The notes below the pieces were generated by a model. It was not told the DNA's origin, did no database searches, and worked only from the letters and a program-made list of their open reading frames with translations. Below are positions 36,221-45,972 of a stretch of 64,000 nucleotides of DNA, piece after piece (position 1 is the first letter of the stretch; every line of letters starts with the position of its first letter). A program made the position numbers and the translations under genes. This DNA is from Sordaria brevicollis (lineage: Eukaryota > Ascomycota > Sordariomycetes > Sordariales > Sordariaceae), in contig JAUTDP010000011.1 in assembly GCA_033439795.1 (NCBI GenBank), forward strand, positions 62,001 to 126,000, written 5' to 3'.

Positions 36221-38004
36221 AAACCCCGCTTTCGCTACTCCTTTTTAACCGAATTACCTTTATTATTATTATTATTATTATTAATTTCTTTATTTAATAT
36301 ACGCGTATTTCCTTCGAAGAATACTTTAGCGTTAAGGTTAAAGATATAATTAAAATAATAAACGCGAAGACGGTACTTTAATTTATCGTATTAATATTTA
36401 TTAATAAAAAATTCGATATTATTATTAAATATATTTTTAATTATATAAATAATATAAATATCGTTAAATTCTACATTATTATATTAAAAATATCTAAATT
36501 AATTTAAATCCCGTAGGCTATATTCCTTAAAGATTACGAAAACCGATAACCCGATATTAATACCACCGTACCCCCTTAAAATACGTCGAAGCTTAAGGAA
36601 ATAATTTTAAAATTACCAATCTTTATCGAAATAATGAACGTAAACGCTTAATAAAGTATAATTATTACTAAAAGTTTAAAAGTTGAAAGAAATATACTTC
36701 CGGAATAAGCTAATTAATACCTTTACTTTAACCGTTACCGTCGAGCGAATATAATTATTATCGACTTACGACCGAATAATTATCTCGTTCTTTAATAATA
36801 ATTTATTTATTAAATCTAGGTTAAAGAGGGATAAAAATTAATAGAAGCTCAGGTTAATAATATTATTAAAGGGTACGTTATAATTAATAACTTAATTAAT
36901 TAGTATTTCCTTAAAAGTATCGGCTATTAACTTCGGTATAGAAATTCGATTAAACCCGTAAACTTTAATAAATTATTAATATATAGTTTATATTATAATT
37001 TTTTAGCGTTTAGGAATAGAAATTTTATTTTCTTCGTCGTTAAATCCTTTAATATAATAGACGCGTTTAAAGTACTTAATCGTAAAATTAATAACGGTAT
37101 TAATATAAATTTAGTCGTAAAAATAGTAAACTTATATTTAGCCGATAGTTTTAATAATAACTTCGCCGTTAATAATTTAGTTTTTAATTTTAGAGAGTTA
37201 TATACTATGAAATTTAATAGTAAATATATATAGGCAAGTGCGTACGAACTACGATTCGATTATATACTCTTTACCCTTATATTTAACGCGGGGGAATTTA
37301 TTTATTTATAGCGGTATTTATAGTAATTAATAATTAGCGGTTAAATTTAATATATTATAATAATAACAGCGGCGGGTATATATTTCGTTTTTAAATTTTT
37401 AAATAAGGTTTTTAATACGTTAAAAAACTATATTACCCCGCTATAAAGTATTAAAAATATTAATAGCGAATATAATATTATTAGTAAGGGATTTGGCGGC
37501 GACGGCGGCGGTAGGGGAATTAGCGACGGTAAGGGAATTGGCAATTTTTATAAAGGAGGTATTAGGAGTGGATTTTATTATATTAGTAGTAGGGAAAAAT
37601 ACGATAAAGTAATAAAGAAGGAATATAAAGGAATTTAATATATATAAATAGGAGGGTTATAGTATAATAGTGTAGTATAAGGTATAATATTTTTAATATT
37701 AAGGGAGATATTACTAGATTTTAAACCAATCGATTAAATTAGTGCGCAACCCCCTAAAATAGTATTAAATTACTAGAACCTTTTAACGGCCCGTTAGGAA
37801 TAAATTTTTTATATAGCGTTTGAACGGGAACGACGCTATATTATAGATATTATAATAAGCCGGATTCCCAACCAAAAGTACTTTATAATATATCGGGAGT
37901 TATGGTCGAGGTCGATTTGGTTCGCTAATGTAAATAAACAAATAGTGCGGACCCGGTCGATTTGTTACGGTTTTTACTCGATTTGCCTCACTAGATTGCC
38001 TCAG

Positions 38005-39767
38005 ATTGTTATTTGTTATTTGTTATTTGAATTGTCTGATACACTGGGTGTTTGAGTCGTTGTTGGCCATCACGCCATTCAAAAGAGACCGTAATATCTC
38101 ACTTCTTGCTTTCTGAACGCCACAACGATATTTCGCAGGTACAAAGGCATGAAGTCTGAGAGAGGTCTAGAACGGTACCAGTTGGGGACTCGAAGACTTT
38201 GGATCCAAGCGGAGAGCGTCGCACCAGACCGCAATCAGCACACTCTGCAGAAACATATGCGGGAATAATGGATATGAATGGCCAAGGGGTCATGTGCTGA
38301 GATTGTGTTGTTCAGCGATCGACGAACTAAAAGTCGAGGTCTCCCTCCAACCCTGTCCTACACGGTTCGAGCGGTTTCTATCGCGCAGATTACTGGCCAG
38401 TTCGACGGCGAGGCAATTATTCCAGGCAGGTATGTAGGTATGTTTCCGGGAAATGGGCATGGATATGTCGGCTGGTGGCCAAGTACAGATGGATCTTACT
38501 TGGAGTGAACGGGAGGGAAGGCAACTACCCGAGGGGGGTCGGAAGTCCACCATGCTTGTCTCATTGTAGGTGAAACAGATCTGCACGTAGATGTATGAAA
38601 CATCTCTTGTTGAAGACCTTGACATGGAAGTTGAAGGCAGGAGATTGCTTACATGATGGAACCGTACTTGTCTTCCCAGGAGACTGGAAAGTTGAGGAGC
38701 AGTGTCCGTCAGTGTCATTGTAACACAGCGCCAAGGGGATGTGTCAAAATATCTTGAATATATCTGGGTCTTCGCCCCAGCTAAACGGTCAATTTGGACA
38801 TGTTGAGAGTATAGTGTCTCCGACGATCTGGGAGTGTCCTGATCTGATCATCCGTGGCCTTCAATGGGAGGCAATCCGCATCTCGCTCCAAAACGAATTA
38901 CAAGGCTACACGTATCTCTTAGGGGTGCTGGACACGGCTTGAACACGGCTCGAGTCTGCTCCCGTCTCGACCAGAAGCTGTCCGTTCCACTTGTTAAAGA
39001 GTTGATATCTCACTCGCGTTTCCTCAGCTTCCAATCCCCAAGGCAAGTGACCCTCCCTTTCTCAGCCTCAAAAGCTCCTGATAACGCCTTGAAACAAATC
39101 AGTATACCGATACCCTTTTCTACTGGAAGTGCGACATGCAAGAAGGCTTTTGGATGTCTGCCCAAGGCTTCAACGCAGGAGAGGTCATCACGCAGTGCTG
39201 CTTCCAGCCTCTCGCCATCTCAACAGGAGTACCAGCTTGGGACTACTGTTAGGAGGATTGTTAGCCATAGTCAAGTTCTGCGTTTCTCTAGAGGGCATAG
39301 AGAAGGCTCTGCCCTCGACACCCTCCAATGGTACTGGTTGGTTTGAGATGAGTGAGTGAGAATGGGGGGATGGTTTTGCGGTCGTTCATCCACCACTCGG
39401 GGCATCTAATATCTAGCATAAATAGTGTAGTGTAAGTCCTACATCCCTCCTGGTCTGGTGTCTCAGCATCAACTCACATCCTCTGGCTTCAAACTTCTTG
39501 TAGGCTGGATGGCTTGTTTCTCTACTTTTGGAAGTCAGCAAACCTAATCCATATCACACTGCTACCCTCACGTTCGAGTGTTGTAGGGCATCGTTGGCCC
39601 TGAACGCCCGTCTCAACTTGAAGCACGGCAGGCATGTCCACCTTACCTCTCCTCACTTCCCCATCTCCCCGTACTCTGAGGTCCTTTGCCCTGCAATGGG
39701 GTGTACATTATAAAATCTCTGGTGATTTCCTCATGAGTGATCCAAGCTGACAAATCCATGTAGGATA
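38005..39767. other. Flank of the RIP island with possible gene remnants
   Basis: Base composition returns to normal. Scattered plus-strand segments look once-coding but are interrupted: about 38390-38507 (QITGQFDGEAIIPGRYVGMF, then GHGYVGWWPSTDG) and about 39115-39290 (FYWKCDMQEGFWMSAQGF, then a stop, and in another frame GGLLAIVKFCVSLEGIEKAL). I could not join them into a gene or name a family. A possible intron (39431-39503: GTAAGT..TTGTAG) precedes the gene at 39768 and may be in its leader. Confidence 0.3.
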
Positions 39768-40550
39768 ATGCCCTTCAAGAAATATCTCAGAAAAATCCAC
39801 CCCCGGAAAGAGAAATCTCGTCAAAATCCCTCCACAATGCCATCCGCAATCCCAACAGCCAACGACGTCGTCAAAGCTGTTGACGAGCTCAGACCGGCAC
39901 TTGAAGAGGCCGCAAAGACCTGCAGGGACAACTCTGACGCCCCGGCTCTGGCAGCTGAGACCTTGGACTTGGTCCTACAGCCCGTCCAGGAACTGCCCAC
40001 CAAGCTCAGCAGAGAGAGAATGTCGGCAGAGTCCTCCAGGTCGGCTACTAGTGTGGACTATGAAGCACTAGTCACCACAGTTGAAGGCTGCAAGAGAAAC
40101 ACGGAAAAATTTGCCCGGGAACTTGAGAGAAAGGACAAGCCCGCCATGCTTCTCAGCCTCAAGGAGATCGTCAACGGTGTCCTTTCCTTTGTGCAAGATG
40201 CGAGCCTCGGGTTCAACAACCAAGATATGATCACATCCTTGAACGAAAAGGCGGAGGAGCTTGAGCGGTTGATCGGAGAAGGCGACCAGCAAACCACCAG
40301 CGAATTTCACAATCACTCAACTGGCAAGCAATATGCGCGCTCGGGGAGTGGAGACCAGAACATCCACAACGGTAGAGGACATGTCTTCACTAAGGCCGTG
40401 CATGGACCTGTGAGCTTTTCGGGAGAGGCTACGCAAACCAAGGGCGACAACACGAAACATTATCACTATGCTAGACGGCGCTCGCAACCCCGGCGCAAGC
40501 GAAACGGCAGCACAGAATCGCCCGACAGTGCGTCTGACGAAGACGACTAA
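39768..40550 (+). CDS. Helical protein with C-terminal amyloid-like motif, third member of the trio
   Basis: The intronless frame gives 260 residues from ATG 39768 (MPFKKYLRKIHPRK, a basic start); an in-frame ATG at 39837 (MPSAIPTANDVVKA) would drop 23 residues and is a credible alternative. Residues about 30-175 are predicted mostly alpha-helical, with amphipathic stretches (DVVKAVDELRPALEEAAK, AMLLSLKEIVNGVLSFV, LNEKAEELERLIGE). I do not recognise the domain; its size is similar to SesA/HeLo-like domains. Residues 180-217 hold the motif: FHNHSTGKQYARSGSG, DQNIHNGRGHVF, then VHGPVSF. It aligns without gaps to the C-terminal motif of the SesA-type protein at 17660-18493. A very basic tail (ARRRSQPRRKR) follows. 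The RIP island and the RIPed transposon flank this gene on either side, so it sits on a 2.8-kb normal-composition segment between two silenced blocks. Confidence 0.75.
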   Translation: MPFKKYLRKIHPRKEKSRQNPSTMPSAIPTANDVVKAVDELRPALEEAAKTCRDNSDAPALAAETLDLVLQPVQELPTKLSRERMSAESSRSATSVDYEALVTTVEGCKRNTEKFARELERKDKPAMLLSLKEIVNGVLSFVQDASLGFNNQDMITSLNEKAEELERLIGEGDQQTTSEFHNHSTGKQYARSGSGDQNIHNGRGHVFTKAVHGPVSFSGEATQTKGDNTKHYHYARRRSQPRRKRNGSTESPDSASDEDD

Positions 40551-40858
40551 TGCTGCTGGAGTGCATCTTACCTCCTCTCCCTCCATCCACACTGGCATCC
40601 TTTCCTCTTTTACTGTTTTCCCTTTCAAGTTGCTTCTTCTGCTTTCACTTGCTTTTTCACGCTGAAAGAAAGAAAAAAAAGAAAAAAAAAGAAAAAGACC
40701 AGAATGATCAATCAAATACTTCGTCTACTGTTTTTGTCATTTTTAATACCTGATGTTCCTAATTTTCCATAGTTCACATCACATCTTAATGGTGTGTTGA
40801 CTTCCTTTTTTAAACAAGACACATATAATTATATTCCGTAACCTTTCTTATATCACTA
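40551..40858. other. 3' region of the motif gene, up to the transposon end
   Basis: An A-rich tract (AGAAAGAAAAAAAAGAAAAAAAAAG, about 40664-40695) follows the stop by about 115 bp. No other feature before the inverted repeat of the transposon at 40859. Confidence 0.4.
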
Positions 40859-40918
40859 TGTGTTGAAAACGAGAGGCCAATCCCCACTTCGCACGGGCAC
40901 CCCCCTTTACAGAACATA
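40859..40918. repeat. Left terminal inverted repeat of the RIPed transposon
   Basis: It begins TGTGTTGAAAACGAGAGGCC and continues through CACTTCGCACGGGCACCCCC. Its inverse is found at 45216-45267. CpA sites inside it remain unmutated although the neighbouring interior is saturated. Confidence 0.88.
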
Positions 40919-41376
40919 CATCAAAAACACTATACCAAATCTTTAAATTTGAATATCTTAATCGTTTTACACCCAAATCTAATAGTTTTTAAAGCTTTCG
41001 AAATTTATAAACGTTATAACTATACTTAACCAATCTAACGAACGATAGAAGCGAATAATATATTTAATACTAACTATTAGCGAATACTTTAAAAAAATTG
41101 CGTAATCGGTTAGTATATTTAAGCGCTATATTTAAAAATTAAAAAAGAATTTTAAAACTATTAGTATAGTCTACCTTTAGAATAATTCGAAATATAATAT
41201 AGTAATATTAACGCCGGCTATTATAGAAGTATAAATAACGATTTTGAATATCCTTATAAAATATTTAATTATTAATCGTATAAGAAGTTCTCGAATTCCT
41301 TCGTTATAAGCCCGATTTATACTTCAATAAAATATAATATTATTTAGCCATTAAAATGGATATATATATATTAACG

Positions 41377-42135
41377 AACGCTATATTAAAGTAATTAAAA
41401 GCTTCCGAATAGATTAATAAAAGGATAGCGTATAAAATTTCCTAACGTAACGAATTATTACGGTTAAATTAATTAAGGAAGGTTTCTATATTTTTAACGG
41501 AAATATTCGTATTTTATAACGAATTTAGTATTAATAAGAGGGATAGTATTTATTATATTAAATAAATATTAAAAGGTATAATACTAATTATAAAGAATAC
41601 GCTTATTAGGGGGAAATAGTTCTATTTATTATTAATAATAATTATAAATAGCTTTATCGACGTATTATATTATAAGGGAGTAATAAATACAACCGGTTTT
41701 ATTATTTAATTAAAGGAAAAAGTATTACCTAAAATAAATCCGTTCTTTAATCGCTATAATATATTAGTAATAAATAACGTATTATAATATAAAGACCCCT
41801 CTATTAAAATTATATATAATAATAAAAACGTACTATTATAATTCCTACCGCCCTACTCTCTAAATTTTAACCCTATCGAAGTATATTTTAATAACGTAAA
41901 AGCCTATATATAACGGTAATATTAATACGCTAACGGTAATACGCTAAATAATAAAAAATTTAAAATTTTCTTAGAAGGGGTTGCGCAGGAGGTAAGGTAG
42001 CGGGTTAATACTATACGCGGATATTACTATTAAATAAACGTATTATTCCGTAACGATGTTAATAATAATAAAAATTATATTATTTTATATAGGAACTAAC
42101 TATACGAATTAATTACGATAAGAACGGTCGCGTAA
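41377..42135 (+). pseudogene. RIP-destroyed transposase of the 40.9-45.3 kb element
   Basis: Co-linear with the intact catalytic region at 1-762. Multiple in-frame stops have arisen where the intact copy has CAG, CAA or TGG (for example near 41490-41510 and 41900-41910). The stop codon TAA is retained at 42133-42135. The pseudogene extends further left into 40.93-41.37 kb, where the N-terminal part of the transposase, missing from the window-start copy, must lie in mutated form. Confidence 0.85.
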
Positions 42136-42334
42136 AAATATTATTTTATATAGTAAATATATTATTTTAAATATATTTAAAATTAACCGTTATCGAATTA
42201 CGAAAAAAAATCCCGTAAAATATAATATATATTAAAAGTACTAAATCTGCCATTAAAATTATAAAAATATTATTATCTATAATAATAGATTGAAGTATAT
42301 AATCCCCTTTTTATTCTTATATAAAAAAAATCCC

Positions 42335-45107
42335 TTAAAATTCGTTATCTTTATTAGCTTCAATTGCGGTCTCGTTATCGTTATATTCGGTACGTAGGCT
42401 ATTATCCGGATTAATCTCTTTATTAATATCTTTATTAATAAAATTAATATAAATTATATCGTCGTTATTTTTTTATTTTTATTCGATAAAAGGCGGGCCG
42501 CGGTAATTATAAATATTTTATTAAAACGAATTTTAAAAGAGGGACGAATTTAATAAAAACGGTAATTAACGAAATATTATAAATAAATAATTAAATAGGG
42601 TTTACCTTATAATAATAACTTAGGATCTATAATTTAGAGTACTAATACTTATTATTTAGGAATTAAGGCCTCCTACGATAGCGGTAACGGTAGTAATAAT
42701 AATAATAATAACAACGACCGCTAAATATAATCCCTTTTAAAATAGAAAAACTCCTTAATCCCCTTCTTAATTATTATATAAATACCTTTATTAATTCTAT
42801 AAATAAAATACTACTATTTAAGGAAATTGCGCGCGTAGTAGAAAGAGAGCCGACTAGATATAAAGGATTTTTAAATACTAAATAACGCGTTACGCAAACC
42901 CTAATTTTCATTAATTCTAAGCGCGTATCGAAATATTAATTACTTTATAAAATCGGTAATAAAAGATTCTAATAATTTATTTAACGGTAATAAAAGTAGA
43001 GGGGAGGAGGGTAAAGGGTCGTTATTACTAATTTAATTACTACTAACGTAAGAATTAATCGTAATCGTAGTAAATAAAATAAATAAAGTAAGCTCAATTA
43101 TTATACTTATATTACTTATATTACTTATATTTATATTATTAACGTTAATAAAAATTTTAAAGGCCGCAATTAATAGCGTATTATTATTATTATTACCCTA
43201 ATAACCGTTCTAAAGATTAATATTAAAAATTTAGGGTATAAATATATATCCTATTTTACCGCTACCGCGCTTCGACCCCGGTACGTTATATAATATATAT
43301 TATTAAAATAATTATAAATTCAATTATTAAATTATTTACGTACCGGAGGAAGAAGAAGAGGATTCGTATTTAAAATTAAATTAACGCCCTATAATAGAAA
43401 TTAAAGGTTAATTTATAATAGCGCGCTTATAAATAATAACGTATACCCAATCGATAAAATCTCTTAGAATTAATAAATAATAATATTTTAAATTAAGAAA
43501 AAAAAAATACTAATAATATTCGTTATTTTTATAATAATTTTTATACTCGCGACCCTTATTATATCCCTATACTTTACCTAAATCCTTATATATTAGGGTA
43601 ACCCTTTTTTTACCCTAACGCACCTCTTTACGTTCGCGTATATAATACTCTATAAACTCCTCTACTATTAAATTAATTATAATCTTCTTCTTATTCAATT
43701 TAACGGATTATTTAAAAATATTAATAAATATAATCGACTATTTAAAACTATTAATAAGAATATTAGAGCCAGCGATAATAGGCGTAATAAGTATAGAAGA
43801 TTAACGTAAAGAAAAAAGCTAGCGAAATTATAATTACGACCGTAATTATAATTATACGAATTTTTTAATAAAAGAAGTAATTTTAAAAGGTATTAATATA
43901 CCTATAATAAAAATAATATTTTACCGCTATTAAAATCCCCTAATTATACGAAAATTAATATTAATTATAATAAAATACTATTTAACGGACTCCTTAAATA
44001 AATTATATAATACTTTAACGGTATTATAAAACTTAAACGGTATAATTAAATCATCCTTTTTAAATAAAACGCGTAATTAAAATAGCGTTATACCTTTCCT
44101 ATTCTTAATTATCTCTAATATATTAGCCGATTAATCTACATATTATATAAAAATAATAGGATTTATACTTAAGAATTCGTACTCGTTATAAATAATATTT
44201 ATAATACTATTTTTAACCTTTCGTATTCGATTTAATAGAATAAAGCTAAGGGTATTAAAATCGTTATTAATATTAATAATACTATCGGAATCTTTCTCGA
44301 TAAAGACCCAATCGTTCGAAATGAGGGTAAATAATTTACTAAATTTAATCGATAAACGGTTAAATTATATATCTACTATTTATTAAATATTATATATAAA
44401 TAAAATATTTAAAAAATCTAAAATCGGCGGTAATACGGGGGGAGCCGATACTAATTTACATATTTTTTAGCAACTATTCGAAGGGATTAAAGAAAGGGCG
44501 CGGCGCGAAGTATTACTTTAATAATTTCGATTTCGTTTTATTAATCTTACTACTATTTATTATAATCCTCCTTATTTATTATACTATTAATTATATTTAC
44601 ATTTATATTAAAGGTTAATCGAGGACGACGAAATTAAAATTATAGTCGAAGAAGGGGGGCGGTCGAAGAGGAGGGTACTTTAAATTTAACTTTCAAATTA
44701 AATATAATATACTAAATAGGCTACTTATTAATAATAAAACTCTTCTTTAATTTAATAATCGTTTTTTTATTCTTATTATTATTCTTAAAAATAATATAAG
44801 GGGTTCAAATAAGCGTTAATCTTCTTAGGGTCCTCTCGTTATCCCTATCCCTATCTTTATTATCTTACTCCTATTCTCTTCCGCTTTTAAACTCGGTATT
44901 AATTTCTCTTAAACGGGCGCTAAGCTATAATAACCGCCTCGAACGTCGGCGGTTATTATCGTTATTATTATCGTTATCGGCGGCGCGTTTCTTAGGAGGT
45001 ATAACGGGAACGGGGGCAGCAATACTAAATATAAAGCGGACTCTAAATAAACTAGCGGATTAACTAAGATCCCTCAATATTAATCTTAATCGACGAAGGG
45101 TATTTAT
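42335..45107 (-). pseudogene. RIP-destroyed accessory gene of the 40.9-45.3 kb element
   Basis: It matches the accessory gene at 965-3754 along its length. The ancestral ATG has become ATA (plus strand TAT at 45105-45107), and stops occur throughout. It is useful as an outgroup: near 44850 it has one more base in the run that corresponds to 3503-3505, which keeps the N-terminal reading frame, and near 44640 it has six extra bases (two codons). Those non-transition differences predate RIP. Confidence 0.8.
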
Positions 45108-45215
45108 ACGAATTTAAAATAATAATTAGAATATAAATACCCTCAAATTTAATAATATTATAGGAGTTTAAAGGTTTAGGGTCGTTACGTATAAATAGAT
45201 TTTATATATATATTT

Positions 45216-45267
45216 ATAAAGGGGGGTGCCCGTACGAAGTAGGGACTGGCCTCTCGTTTTCAACACA
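45216..45267. repeat. Right terminal inverted repeat of the RIPed transposon
   Basis: Inverse of 40859-40918 (AGGGACTGGCCTCTCGTTTTC, then AACACA). The same CAACACACAG ending is seen at 3907-3916, so CAG probably belongs to the element. Confidence 0.88.
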
Positions 45268-45972
45268 CAGCAATTACCCTAGTTAAATAAATGTTTTATT
45301 TGTCGAACGTGTCCCGGAAATTATAGTTGTAGGTAGACGTAACAGCTGTGCATGCATGCAAGAAGCGCAAAAGGAAAAGGAAAACAAAAAGGAAAACAAA
45401 AAGGAAAACAAAAAAAAAAAACAAAAAAAGACATACAACACCAGGGATTCGCTAGTCGTCACCGACCCAACTACTAGTCTGGCCCTCACTGGCTTATCTA
45501 TGGGAGAGCGGACGGGATCCCGAGTTTTCCAGTGGGTATGGTCGTATATATTGATATTTGCTTGAGGGAGTTCTTAAGTATGGTGTCCATCAATGCTCAT
45601 CGCCGTTGTGTTTAGGTTTTCAGCTACGGGAAGTATCCTGTTTGTCCATGTCAATTATCCATAATATTGTGACAACCCGAGAACATCCATAGGTGGTCGT
45701 GAAGAGAAGACAAGCCAAGGGAATGAACCAAAAAGAAGGATTTCAAAAACTCCTATATCTAAAAGCACGATACATGTATAAATACCTTTCTATACACAAT
45801 ACCACCCACTGTGCCATGCCAATATGCCATACCTAGACACTTTGACAACTCACTTCCCCTTCCTACAACTTTCGCTGGCATCTGCCTCGCTACCCCTTTT
45901 ATCTTCCCATTCCCATCCTTCCCATCCCTTTCACCAACCCCCCTTATCCCCTATAACCCCAGGACAGGACAC
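45268..45972. other. Intergenic region with A-rich tandem repeat
   Basis: A short tandem array GGAAAACAAAAA (about 45375-45430, three to four units grading into poly-A) lies 100 bp outside the transposon. The rest is the 3' side of sey1. No gene seen. Confidence 0.45.

Larger units (their letters stand above)
19117..38004. mobile_element. RIP island: outermost element with inverted ends, containing nested retrotransposons
   Basis: The whole 18.9-kb block is AT-saturated with TpA runs and almost no CpA or TpG, typical of RIP. It begins with ATCTGAGGCAATCT (19115-19128) and ends with the exact inverse AGATTGCCTCAGAT (37993-38006). Several further TTTGCCTCA motifs lie just inside both ends (e.g. 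19142-19150, 37982-37990), resembling subterminal repeats of a DNA transposon. With the Gypsy insertions removed, about 3.6 kb remain (19117-20931 plus 36221-38004), a sensible size for a hAT-like or other DNA transposon, but no transposase motif survives well enough to name it. No clear target duplication was found. In Neurospora such DNA is normally heterochromatic and cytosine-methylated. Confidence 0.65.
40859..45267. mobile_element. Full-length RIPed copy of the Tc1/IS630-like transposon
   Basis: The 4.4-kb element is bounded by inverted repeats: TGTGTTGAAAACGAGAGG at 40859 and the inverse CCTCTCGTTTTCAACACA ending at 45267, with about 50 bp paired. Interior positions from 41377 align in order with 1-3913 of the window, in the same orientation; the difference in length is about 20 bp of small indels. 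Almost every difference is C-to-T or G-to-A, mainly at CpA/TpG, i.e. RIP. The terminal 50-60 bp at each end are nearly unmutated. Target duplication is not obvious: CACTA precedes the left tip and CAGCAATTA follows the right. Confidence 0.9.

Noticed and set aside
19117..38004. The AT-rich block as a centromere core
   Set aside because: It is only 18.9 kb and resolves into named layers with LTR pairs, a target duplication and inverted ends, with normal genes close on both sides. Neurospora centromeres are far longer.
19117..38004. The island as a Starship-type giant element
   Set aside because: No tyrosine-recombinase captain gene or intact cargo can be read. The size is explained by nested Gypsy insertions.
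40859..45267. TA target duplication for the 4.4-kb transposon
   Set aside because: The left tip follows CTA but the right tip is followed by CAG in both copies, so a TA duplication cannot be demonstrated here.
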